DNA of 64,000 bases from Euryarchaeota archaeon UBA605 (GTDB lineage: Archaea > Thermoplasmatota > Poseidoniia > Poseidoniales > Thalassarchaeaceae). This document shows, piece by piece, positions 45,838 to 55,478 of this stretch. Position 1 is the first letter of the stretch; each line of letters starts with the position of its first letter. Location of the stretch: NCBI GenBank assembly GCA_002504905.1, contig DATY01000029.1, positions 1-64,000 of the forward strand, in the 5' to 3' direction. The position numbers were made by a program, and so were the translations under genes. Under the pieces are notes generated by a model. It was given only the letters and a program-made list of their open reading frames with translations. It did not search any database and was not told the DNA's origin.

Positions 45838-48800
45838 TCAAAATGGTGCGCCAGGACGACGTCCGGAACGACCTTTTGTCAAATACAGACCGATTAATAC
45901 TAATCCTATAACTAGGATATAAGCAATAATATCTGTATTTTCATCATCATCAAGACTTGGAGATCTGACATCAACGTTCATCACTCCCTGCTCTACACCA
46001 TCACTAATGTGCCATGAATCATCATCAATATTTTCTTCATTAAAACCTGTGGAGTTTATTTCAAGCATGATATAATACTGGTCAACTTCAATATCTGATA
46101 AGTCAAACAAGAAACTAAACTGAGTAGATGATTCTGCGAGAATATCCATTGTTGTTGTAGCATCAACTGAGGTAGGAGTATTGCAATCTACATCCTTACA
46201 GAGGACTGCATTTAGTTCCACGTTGCTCGCATCTACTAATCCACTATTTGACAATGTAGCAATGTATGTAATTTGTCCACCTGCTTCTGGTTCCCCTCCT
46301 CCCAAAGCTTGAATGCCCTCAATCTTCAAAATTGGCTCAGAACTTTGAATATTAATTTCAATAACATCATATGAATTACCAATTTTATCGGACACTGTGA
46401 CATATATTGAGAACTCTTCATTTGGAACTGCATCACTTGGAGAAACTACAGTAACACTATGAGATGAACTCACAAAACTACCAATAGTATGTGAGGTTGG
46501 GCCAGTTCTACTCCAACCCTCAGGTAACTCTGAATCATCAAACTCAAAATCATATTTTTCATCCCCATTTCCAGAATTTGTAAACTCAATTGGAATTGAA
46601 ATTAATTCACCAGGAGAAACTCCATATGAATCAGCCATTGGGTTAGTAAGTTCAAAACCGTGTATTTGCGGGACACGGACGATTAGGTCATGTGTTTCTA
46701 AATAACCATCCAATGTTGAAATACTAATTGTGACTTTATGACCATCCTCAAAAGAATGAGCTGCAGATTGATTAGGCGGAGTAACACGAACATTCAGATT
46801 ATTGAAATATAGAGTATTATCCAAACCAACTTCAAACTGGGATGAACTTGTCCAATTACCTGAGCCATTATTGAATTCAACGGTCCATTCTGAGCTGTCT
46901 GTTCCCGAGACAATACCTCCAACTGTATACACATCAAATGATTCATGTCCAAGGTAATCTACACCAAGAGTGAAATCTACCGGGACAAAGCCATCTGTTT
47001 CGTTCAGAACTAGATAAACATCTCCCAATGAACCAATATAGTTTTCGTGTCCAGAGGTTTCATTCAGCGTAGTAACCTCTATTTCATGATTTGAAACTCT
47101 ATTGAATAATAGATTCATAATTGGAGATTCTTGACCTGAATAAACATCAACACCTCTTCCAGCTGTGAATTCCATGATCAATCCTCTCTGTTCCACATCG
47201 AAGTCTCCTGAGAACTGAACATTACCATTAGGAAGTAAAAGTTCTAGGTTTCCAGTTTCACCTACACTTTGTAACCATTTCATACCAAATCCAATATCAA
47301 TCAATAAACTAGCATCCGAAAATTCTCCAATATTACGTGAATTACCGTCATAATCTAACCATTCTGTTTGAACCTCAAGAAGTCCTCCCCGTGTTAATTC
47401 CATATCCAAATTATTTGAATTGCCTGTGACATCAACATCCATCAGACCCATAATAACTAGATCTTGGTTTGGTACACTAGCACTTACAATCCACAATCCC
47501 GGTTCTAGTTGAGAAGACCAACTACCTGACCAACCAGTACTTCCATCATCAACTATTTCGATTATTACATTGTCTCTTACTAAACCATCTGTAGGCATAA
47601 TCATCAATACAATATCTTCGGTTGGGATACTAGAGATACCAAGGTCATATGTGATGTTTCCATACACGTCAACTAAACCAGCAATTAATTCTAATTCGAC
47701 ATCATTTGGAGAGTCTGAAAGTACTACACTTTCATTGATATCCTCAAAACCATCATAATTTGTTTGAATTTGCCAACTCGTGTTGTAAGGTACAAATAAT
47801 TCCCATTCTCCCGTGTCATCGGTCATCATTGAATATTCAGTTGTATCTGAGGTAGTAGTGAAAGTCATATGAACTTCAGAGATTCCTTCACCAACATTTG
47901 AATCGTTATTATCATTGAGATCCCAAAAGACAGTTCCGGTCAAGGCTACGTACAGATTAGCTTGCAGATCGAAATAATTCTCACCTACATCAATCGTAAT
48001 CGGGTAACTATCTACAATCCATCTCTTACCATCTTCAGTGTAATTAAGAGAAACTATCCAATCTCCGGGCACTACATTAACAGTAGTAGAACCACTACTA
48101 TTCGTAGCTTCTATACTAAATGAGCCTAGATTTTCTGCAGATTCCATCAATAAACTAACTCCAGAAAGAGGGGATTCAGAAGAATCTACAGATAAATTGA
48201 ATGAAATCTCTGCGAGTTGACTTGTAGTGAAAATCAAATTATCGTCTGAAATATCAGAATCAACAGATATCAAATCTCTCATTCCTTCTCTAACATCGTT
48301 AATTATAATCTCAGTTGTGGCTATCCAATCGCCCTGTGGGAAGAAATCGATAATAGTACCATTAGAATCAGTTGTCCTAGAGAGAACCCAACCATTTTCA
48401 ACATTAGTGAATCTAACCAATTGTTCAGATAGTAGCCCACCACTTTCATTCGTGAATGACATTTCTACTTTCCATTCAGGATCAAATCCAATACTTCTTG
48501 AGATATTTGTTGAATCTATTCCTACTCGAACATCTACATCACCACTCATTATTCTGGTCCCGAATAAGTCTCCAGATGTTGGATCTGCAATTTCTACAGA
48601 AATCCTGTAAATTCCTGGTTCAACTGGAACCTGTGCAACTCCATCATCAACCCAAAAACTCGATGACGTATTTATTTGGTAGTCAATCCCGTTAACTAGA
48701 GATATTAAGCTGAAATCATAGGTTACAGGAGTACCATTAGAAACATTATTATCGGCAGAATTATCGAGGAAGAAATCGATAGTCAATAAAGAATCTTCTG

Positions 48801-51800
48801 GATAAATTAATACTTCAACTGTATTATTGTTATTGTCGACATTTGTAGTATTAGTTCCTGAGTTAATTTCATCAGATAAAACTGTGAACTCCCATGTACC
48901 TTTAGGTAGAACCATGCTAAAGAAACCACCATCATTAGTTTCGGAACGCCATGTGACTTCATGTTCATCACTTTGTGCCACTACCGTAACTGGATCCCAA
49001 CCACCTATCTCTGAGTTGAATAGATTATTTTCTCTATTGACGCTCACTGAGCCGTCGATTGCTTGTCCCGGACGAGCAACCATAGTAATTTTTTCCATAT
49101 TTTCTTCAACTGTGAACTTTGTTCCATTTACAAGTTTCAAATCAACTCCCAATTGAGCAATGGCATCGACTTCAGAACCTACGGGTAAAACAATACTAAA
49201 TGTTCCATCAGATGATGTCTCGACTGTTGTACTGAAATCATCCCAATAAAATTCAATTGGAACGAAATCTAATACTTTGTCAGTATCAATAGTATCTGAA
49301 TCAACATTTTCATCATAATATAGTGTACCATTTACAGTCTGACTTGTATAGAAATTATATGTTTCAATGAAATCAGAATCTGCAAATACTTCAATTTCTT
49401 CCCATAATTGTTCAGTTTCAGATAATGTATAATTTAAAATCCATATACCAGGAGTCAATTCAACGTAATAATGGTTAGATGAATTGTCAAATAATGTATC
49501 TACAGGGGATCCAGAACCATTCTTTAGATTAAAGGTCAGTTCAAGCCCTCCAACAGTAGTATCAATACCGTTTTCAGATTTAGTGAGTTGGAAAGTTAAA
49601 TCTGTGGTTTGTGGTATTGGTGATGGTAGAATAAATGAGGATTCATCGTTAGAATCAACGGTAAACTCTAATGTTGATTCTGAGAAATTATCATCATCAA
49701 TATCAATAGTTGCAACATAGGAACCTGGCATAATAGGGCCAAACTCAATCTTAGATCCTGTAAGTACATCATTTTCGTAAGTTAATTGAGGATGAATATA
49801 GCATGGTGCGTATTTTACAACATCACAATCTCCAATTTCTTCAACATTTGAAGAAGATTCTACATTTTCCAGAAGAACAATTGAATCAAGATAGTTACCT
49901 GAAGTATCAATCAATGAGCCTGTAATTAACCCTCCAATAATATCTATCTCATTTGGAATTGCTGAAACAGATTGAGAAATTGTAAATCCATCATTAATTT
50001 CAACTCGTGTTTCATCACTGAAAATAACTGCAACGTCATAAGAACCTGGTATTGCATCAACTACATGGAAAGTACCTGGTTGGACCATTACGCCACTAAA
50101 TATTCCCATCCCTGAGAAAGTACCAGTTGCATTAATCGTACCATAACTTTCCAAACTACTATCTGATGTATCAGCAGAAAATACTCCTGAACCAATTAGA
50201 GTTGATTGAACTAACTTCTGAGTAAATGATGCTACGCCATTAGCAGTAAAACGACCGCTCGCGTTGACTATCCCATCTAGTAGGTAATTACCATCATTTA
50301 GGATACACAAAGTATTATTTTCTGGCATTGTTTCATTTAATCCACAATCGACTATTTCTGATATATCATCATTTATTTCGCCATCAATTATTCCTTTACC
50401 TGCAAACTCTCCTTCACCAGTAACACTATGGTTGTTAAATACGGTTTGAGTATAATTACCTGTGAAATCCGATACAGTTGCTATGGACGAAGTAATTACA
50501 TTACCTTCTCCAGTAAAAGTAACTTCACCAGTCCCTTCAAATCGGAGATTGTCGCCCACAATAGAACCATTAGAGGTTGAAACTAGATATGGAGATGTTT
50601 CAATACTATCCCACGAAGGTGAAAGTTCGATAGTGGCGTCATCTAAAGAGTCACCAGAAAATAATTCTGAGCCAGCCCAAACTAATCTTCCGGTTGTGGA
50701 AACGGGACTAACCGAAATAGATACAGGAATTATTTCATCGCCATTACTATGACCGTCATCTCCTGAAATGTTGACAATAGTCTCTGAAAGCCAGGTTGAA
50801 CCAGAAACATTACCCAGAATGCCAGTTATTGGATTCAGAATTCGAACTCCTGAGGTTTCACTCTCGAATATATCGCCTAAAGTCTGCCCAACATTTGAAG
50901 TCATAATTTGAGTCCTTGCGGCTTCAAGGTTAGGTTCCCCGAAGAATGCAGTTACGCGAATCTTGCCGGCAGGAGCTAGGAAACTGAAATCACCATTTGA
51001 ATCTGCATCAGTGGTCCCTATAGGTATCCAATAGGTCCTTTGATCTCTATCTGTAACTTGACCATCGATTTCTATTTCATCTCCACTGAAAGCATCCCTT
51101 TCAATCAAAATACGAGCATTAGGCACTGCACCAATTCCGTCTAATTCAACAGTACCTTCAATTGTAGCACCGCTGTAGTATTTCATAACTTTAACTTGAG
51201 TATTAGCACTTCCGATACCTAAATTTTCACATTCAGAATCTAATTGAGTCCCATTTTCATCGGTCTCACAATCAGGAGTATACCAGTTTGAAAGCACGAG
51301 ATGGTTCATCATAGCACCAGGAAGAGGGTACGCATTTTCTAGATATGATCCAGGAGCACCTGAGGTGTAGAAATGAGGTGCTGGTTGTTCCGCATCACCA
51401 GGTAGTCCTAGAGTAGAACTTCCATATCCAACATAAATTCGAGCAACCATTGTGTCGAAGAATTCAGGTTGATGTTGATAATCAATATCTACCATTCTTA
51501 TCATCTCATTTACATCTGTTAAGGCACCCGATTGTTGCCTTATTACATCATTAAGGTACTCATTTTCATATTCCTCACCTGTCCGAGGAATGATAGGACC
51601 ATCTCCTCTCTGTGTTTGATAAACAGACGAGATATAAGTTTCAGTATCTAATCCAGATAATGAAGTAGGAGCATGGAAAATTCCTGTAGTTTGACCTTGA
51701 TGATAACTGTAATCTTCATAATACTGTCCTCCGAGTGGATATAGTCGGTTATCGACTGCAAAATATCTAATCTCATTATTTCTCGATATCATATCGCCAA

Positions 51801-54800
51801 GAACTCCACCGTAGTTTTGGACTTCGTATACTAGTTCAGTAGACATATCATGATATAAATCATTGATTTCTTCTGTATTAAAAATCTCTAGTAGTAAAGC
51901 ACGACTCAATGCTAACTTTGCGTTTACTCTGTGTAATCCACTAGATACGTCGTCAAAGTCCTCAATTAAATCAGGAGTATACCTGTAACCAGATATATCA
52001 TAGTACTGAATTACTAATTCGCCTTCTCTTACTCCATCTTTGTATCTATCTAATTCTGAGACCGAATTCCTAGCATCATTGAAACTCGCAATAGCGGAAT
52101 CCTCATCATTATGACCATCAGAGATGACTTCTCCATCATTTAGTACCATCCATTCTTCAGAATCGCTAGGAATTCCATTTGATTCCAATAAATATCCACG
52201 TAATAGTTCATAATCGCCATCGATTGCTACAACTGACATTGATCTATCAAGAACAAAATTTGAATCACCCATTCCTAGACTCATGATTGAGTCAAATTCA
52301 TTAAATTGTTCCTGGTCCATATATTCTTTATCTAACAGCAAACTGCTGAATGAAGTAGTGAATCCAGATTGATCATTCGATCTTCTATCTCCTTGAGCTA
52401 ATGTAGTTATGAATAAAGAAACTGTATCTTCTTGACTGGCAGAAAGTAGCATTGCTCCACTATTTGGTATTCCAGACTGGAAATTGTCTGCAACGGTAGG
52501 ATGCTCACCTTGAGCAAGTGCTTGGAAACCATAATCCCACCATGATACGAAAGCCGGTCGTTCTGAAAAACTGACGTCAGTATCTTGTTCAGATAGCCAT
52601 TCATATGCTAGATTCCAAGAACCTGAGTTGAAACCAGGGCCGAAAGTACCCATGTACCACAAGTCACTATTCGCATCGTAATTCTCACTATTCAAAAGTG
52701 AAAAACCTAGTACTTCTTGCCTGAGAATATCTGGAGTGATATCATGAATTGTTTGATCGACATCAGAAGCAGATTGTTCTCCACGAGGTATTCCTGAATC
52801 TATACCATAGGTCATGTGTTGAGAACAAACTAACATCAAAACAATCATCAGAGCAGGAACACCAGGATGTCTTCTTGAAGCAGTCCAGTTAGACCAAAAT
52901 CTAGATCTGGGTGTTGAAATTCCTGATTTTCTTCGTTCTTTGAGGAATCCAGAGAAATTAGCATAATTCCACATCATTGCTATTCCTATACCTCCAACAA
53001 CTGAAATTGCAGGAGTTGCGTTGAAAATAAATCTTCCAGCAGACCAAGCCATGTAAATTGCGATCAGAACCCATAATCCAAGAAGGATATCGCTTTGTTT
53101 TTCTTTTCTTGCACCTCTCCACAAAAGCATTACTGCTACGAAAATCGCGATCAATGAAACTATTGGCCCATAAGATGCGAATAGAACTCCTCTACTTGGA
53201 GCCTGGGCCTCTCCAATTGTTCCGAATATCTTATTCTTTGAAAAGTAAAACCCTCCTGTGAATAAAACATCCCATCCATCGTAAATATTTGCTTGTTGAA
53301 GAGCATATAATATTGCTAAAATTGAACCCATTAATACTCCAGTGCTACCTAGCACCAACAGCCAAGGTTTATCTCTGTAGGAAGAAGAAACCCATCCAAG
53401 AGCAAGAGTGAATCCAATAATGTAAAACATAGGCTGAAATCCACTAGGGTCGAAAAGTAAGTTTAGCCCTGGCCAGCAATAGAAAGGTAATGGAATTACG
53501 AATGCTGTAAGCATCATTTGTAATGCTGCTGCAGTAATAGGAAGGCTGTCTCTACGACGGAACATATTGAAGAAAATCTGGAATGCAAAAGCAATGAATA
53601 AAATTCCAGGACCATAAACGAATCCTTTCCATCCTAAAGCAACTACTGCGAATGATACACCAGATAATGTAGCATTAGACATAACAATTGGATTAATTGA
53701 CCACATCTGTCTAATTCCCGCTATAATATAAAGTGGACTTAAACTTGGATTCTGGAACAGTCTCTCATTCTTTAGTTCATCCATAGCCTTGACCCAATAA
53801 TAAAATGCAATAGCTAAAAATAACATTGCGAATGCGTCGTGATCTGCTAATCCAAACGTAGAATGCCCTATATGACCAGGCATTAATGCGATTAACCAAG
53901 CTGCAACTATTCCTGCCATATTACTGTGTAATTTTCTAGCAAGGCCAGCAATCGGTAATACAATTAATGCTCCAAAGATTGCAGGCAAAGAGGCAACACT
54001 CCACCATACAGATGTCTCTAAAGTCATTCCAGATAACCATGAAAGGAATAACCCGCCAAGTGCCAATGACCATGAAAATAGAGGAGGTCTTGGGTTTATA
54101 GCTACCATAGGGTATGCCCTATCTGCATCAATTATGAGATGACTCTTTTGAAGTACGACGTAATCTACAACTCTCTTCATGTACCAAGGGTCAGATCCTC
54201 CGGACATGTCCCATAATCCGGTTCCAGATGCATTCATTGCGGGCAGGACGTTCCATCCTGTTCGAACCGCTAAGCCTATGATTAGCGCTGAGCCTACCAA
54301 AATACCATACGAATGTTGACTCCACCATTTGCGAAATTCTGAGTGTTCTCTACGAGGAGATATGTCTCCAAATACACCACGTCCAGCTACCATCATTGCA
54401 CCAACATTTAACCAGAAAACAAGTAAAAACCAGGTGAAAAGGCTAACATTATCATCACCATTCAAGGTAGATAGAGGTAGCTCATTTCCAATTTCTTGTA
54501 AATGAGCCAGAGTGTACATTAACCAATTTAGGCCTACAACTGTGCCTAAAACATGCCATCTTTCTGAATTACAAAAGGAAACAAATAGAACAACAATTGA
54601 AGCAAATAATGCCCAGACCGTTCCTAAGTAATGATGATTATTAAATGAAATTACATCATCTATAGTACTCAACCAGACTAATGGAATTAGATTAACTAAG
54701 AATATTATTCCTGCAGTTATCAAACCCGAGTTCGGCATAATTGAGGGAATATCTCGAAACCACGGGCCTTGACCCGGATTTGTTAGTCTGCCTCTAATTG

Positions 54801-55359
54801 CTAAAGTCACAAGTACCCCTAGAGTAATTGATGCAATCCAAAATGCGAAGAATACCGAAGCTATTGAGCCCCGGGTTATATCAATTAATTCATCAGGATT
54901 ACCACTCCATGAGGAAACATCTAAATTATAACCAGTAGCGAAAGAGATAGCTAAATGGAAACCAATTATCATAGAAAGTAATATTGATGACTCTTCATTC
55001 CAATTATTCCTATCTAAGAAAAGAGTGAATACAAATACAAACGCAAAAGTAAAACCTTCCATTGGAGAAATTGTAGTAAAATCTGGTAATAAAATTGACA
55101 AGATAACTACCACTAATGAGCTAAGGATTAGTTGAGAATTACTTTTTGAGGATTGATCTACAAAGATTCTACCGATAAACGCGGCAAAAGCAGCGATAAT
55201 CGGTAGGATCAGGATGTCAGCATATCCGTCATTTTCAATTCCACCATTTGCGAAATCAGCCCCCAAGAAGAGTACCATCAAAGTTGCTAGTACAGCAGGG
55301 ACTGGAAGTAATTTCTCTGCAGAAAGTCCTCCCTTTGTCGCATCATTATCATCGTTCAT
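45838..55359 (-). CDS. aglB: Giant AglB-type oligosaccharyltransferase (STT3) with large surface extension
   Basis: A 3173-residue protein whose first part is an archaeal oligosaccharyltransferase, transferring lipid-linked glycan to Asn of exported proteins. About a dozen transmembrane helices lie within 1-850. Catalytic motifs are present: Asp390 (GGSDPWYMKR), D506-H507-D508 (GLADHDAF) and the WWDYG sequon-binding motif at 940-944. Typical AglB ends near 800-1000 residues. Here about 2200 more follow: a Gly-rich beta repeat region (about 1605-1755), a long series of carboxypeptidase-regulatory/Cna-B-like beta domains (about 1800-2700), NEW3- and CARDB-like domains, and a final transmembrane helix (about 3145-3163) with a short basic end. 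It is a single unbroken frame. Start is ATG with GGTGA upstream. Confidence 0.92.
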   Translation of the reverse strand: MNDDNDATKGGLSAEKLLPVPAVLATLMVLFLGADFANGGIENDGYADILILPIIAAFAAFIGRIFVDQSSKSNSQLILSSLVVVILSILLPDFTTISPMEGFTFAFVFVFTLFLDRNNWNEESSILLSMIIGFHLAISFATGYNLDVSSWSGNPDELIDITRGSIASVFFAFWIASITLGVLVTLAIRGRLTNPGQGPWFRDIPSIMPNSGLITAGIIFLVNLIPLVWLSTIDDVISFNNHHYLGTVWALFASIVVLFVSFCNSERWHVLGTVVGLNWLMYTLAHLQEIGNELPLSTLNGDDNVSLFTWFLLVFWLNVGAMMVAGRGVFGDISPRREHSEFRKWWSQHSYGILVGSALIIGLAVRTGWNVLPAMNASGTGLWDMSGGSDPWYMKRVVDYVVLQKSHLIIDADRAYPMVAINPRPPLFSWSLALGGLFLSWLSGMTLETSVWWSVASLPAIFGALIVLPIAGLARKLHSNMAGIVAAWLIALMPGHIGHSTFGLADHDAFAMLFLAIAFYYWVKAMDELKNERLFQNPSLSPLYIIAGIRQMWSINPIVMSNATLSGVSFAVVALGWKGFVYGPGILFIAFAFQIFFNMFRRRDSLPITAAALQMMLTAFVIPLPFYCWPGLNLLFDPSGFQPMFYIIGFTLALGWVSSSYRDKPWLLVLGSTGVLMGSILAILYALQQANIYDGWDVLFTGGFYFSKNKIFGTIGEAQAPSRGVLFASYGPIVSLIAIFVAVMLLWRGARKEKQSDILLGLWVLIAIYMAWSAGRFIFNATPAISVVGGIGIAMMWNYANFSGFLKERRKSGISTPRSRFWSNWTASRRHPGVPALMIVLMLVCSQHMTYGIDSGIPRGEQSASDVDQTIHDITPDILRQEVLGFSLLNSENYDANSDLWYMGTFGPGFNSGSWNLAYEWLSEQDTDVSFSERPAFVSWWDYGFQALAQGEHPTVADNFQSGIPNSGAMLLSASQEDTVSLFITTLAQGDRRSNDQSGFTTSFSSLLLDKEYMDQEQFNEFDSIMSLGMGDSNFVLDRSMSVVAIDGDYELLRGYLLESNGIPSDSEEWMVLNDGEVISDGHNDEDSAIASFNDARNSVSELDRYKDGVREGELVIQYYDISGYRYTPDLIEDFDDVSSGLHRVNAKLALSRALLLEIFNTEEINDLYHDMSTELVYEVQNYGGVLGDMISRNNEIRYFAVDNRLYPLGGQYYEDYSYHQGQTTGIFHAPTSLSGLDTETYISSVYQTQRGDGPIIPRTGEEYENEYLNDVIRQQSGALTDVNEMIRMVDIDYQHQPEFFDTMVARIYVGYGSSTLGLPGDAEQPAPHFYTSGAPGSYLENAYPLPGAMMNHLVLSNWYTPDCETDENGTQLDSECENLGIGSANTQVKVMKYYSGATIEGTVELDGIGAVPNARILIERDAFSGDEIEIDGQVTDRDQRTYWIPIGTTDADSNGDFSFLAPAGKIRVTAFFGEPNLEAARTQIMTSNVGQTLGDIFESETSGVRILNPITGILGNVSGSTWLSETIVNISGDDGHSNGDEIIPVSISVSPVSTTGRLVWAGSELFSGDSLDDATIELSPSWDSIETSPYLVSTSNGSIVGDNLRFEGTGEVTFTGEGNVITSSIATVSDFTGNYTQTVFNNHSVTGEGEFAGKGIIDGEINDDISEIVDCGLNETMPENNTLCILNDGNYLLDGIVNASGRFTANGVASFTQKLVQSTLIGSGVFSADTSDSSLESYGTINATGTFSGMGIFSGVMVQPGTFHVVDAIPGSYDVAVIFSDETRVEINDGFTISQSVSAIPNEIDIIGGLITGSLIDTSGNYLDSIVLLENVESSSNVEEIGDCDVVKYAPCYIHPQLTYENDVLTGSKIEFGPIMPGSYVATIDIDDDNFSESTLEFTVDSNDESSFILPSPIPQTTDLTFQLTKSENGIDTTVGGLELTFNLKNGSGSPVDTLFDNSSNHYYVELTPGIWILNYTLSETEQLWEEIEVFADSDFIETYNFYTSQTVNGTLYYDENVDSDTIDTDKVLDFVPIEFYWDDFSTTVETSSDGTFSIVLPVGSEVDAIAQLGVDLKLVNGTKFTVEENMEKITMVARPGQAIDGSVSVNRENNLFNSEIGGWDPVTVVAQSDEHEVTWRSETNDGGFFSMVLPKGTWEFTVLSDEINSGTNTTNVDNNNNTVEVLIYPEDSLLTIDFFLDNSADNNVSNGTPVTYDFSLISLVNGIDYQINTSSSFWVDDGVAQVPVEPGIYRISVEIADPTSGDLFGTRIMSGDVDVRVGIDSTNISRSIGFDPEWKVEMSFTNESGGLLSEQLVRFTNVENGWVLSRTTDSNGTIIDFFPQGDWIATTEIIINDVREGMRDLISVDSDISDDNLIFTTSQLAEISFNLSVDSSESPLSGVSLLMESAENLGSFSIEATNSSGSTTVNVVPGDWIVSLNYTEDGKRWIVDSYPITIDVGENYFDLQANLYVALTGTVFWDLNDNNDSNVGEGISEVHMTFTTTSDTTEYSMMTDDTGEWELFVPYNTSWQIQTNYDGFEDINESVVLSDSPNDVELELIAGLVDVYGNITYDLGISSIPTEDIVLMIMPTDGLVRDNVIIEIVDDGSTGWSGSWSSQLEPGLWIVSASVPNQDLVIMGLMDVDVTGNSNNLDMELTRGGLLEVQTEWLDYDGNSRNIGEFSDASLLIDIGFGMKWLQSVGETGNLELLLPNGNVQFSGDFDVEQRGLIMEFTAGRGVDVYSGQESPIMNLLFNRVSNHEIEVTTLNETSGHENYIGSLGDVYLVLNETDGFVPVDFTLGVDYLGHESFDVYTVGGIVSGTDSSEWTVEFNNGSGNWTSSSQFEVGLDNTLYFNNLNVRVTPPNQSAAHSFEDGHKVTISISTLDGYLETHDLIVRVPQIHGFELTNPMADSYGVSPGELISIPIEFTNSGNGDEKYDFEFDDSELPEGWSRTGPTSHTIGSFVSSSHSVTVVSPSDAVPNEEFSIYVTVSDKIGNSYDVIEINIQSSEPILKIEGIQALGGGEPEAGGQITYIATLSNSGLVDASNVELNAVLCKDVDCNTPTSVDATTTMDILAESSTQFSFLFDLSDIEVDQYYIMLEINSTGFNEENIDDDSWHISDGVEQGVMNVDVRSPSLDDDENTDIIAYILVIGLVLIGLYLTKGRSGRRPGAPF
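50090..50560 (-). repeat. Gly-rich short repeats inside aglB
   Basis: Residues about 1605-1755 contain repeated short units of the pattern G-x-G-x-F-x-G-x-G, such as TGEGEFAGKG, IGSGVFSADT and TGTFSGMGIFSG, separated by about 20-30 residues. They look like a stack of beta strands or a small beta-helix insert. The repeats are imperfect and seen at the protein level only. Confidence 0.45.
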
Positions 55360-55378
55360 TATTCATCACCATGTTGTC

Positions 55379-55423
55379 GAGCCTGCAGGCTCAGAGTTCC
55401 GGCGAAAATTGAGGATGTTATAA
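55379..55423 (-). promoter_or_regulatory. TATA-like box and palindrome upstream of aglB
   Basis: The perfect 14-bp palindrome GAGCCTGCAGGCTC (55379-55392) lies 20 nt before the aglB start. A ttataa box (55418-55423) puts the expected transcription start near 55395, so the palindrome would fall in the first bases of the transcript, upstream of the GGTGA site at 55366-55370. It may be an operator or a leader hairpin. Confidence 0.45.
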
Positions 55424-55478
55424 CCGTTAGTGGGTTAACAGTTTTCAGATAAAAATAAAATAACGACAAATATTGTCC

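Noticed and set aside
45838..55359. Many plus-strand and other-frame ORFs of 60-130 codons across aglB and the other large surface genes
   Set aside because: They are Ser/Ile-rich complements of the real minus-strand genes, with no ribosome binding sites or recognisable domains.
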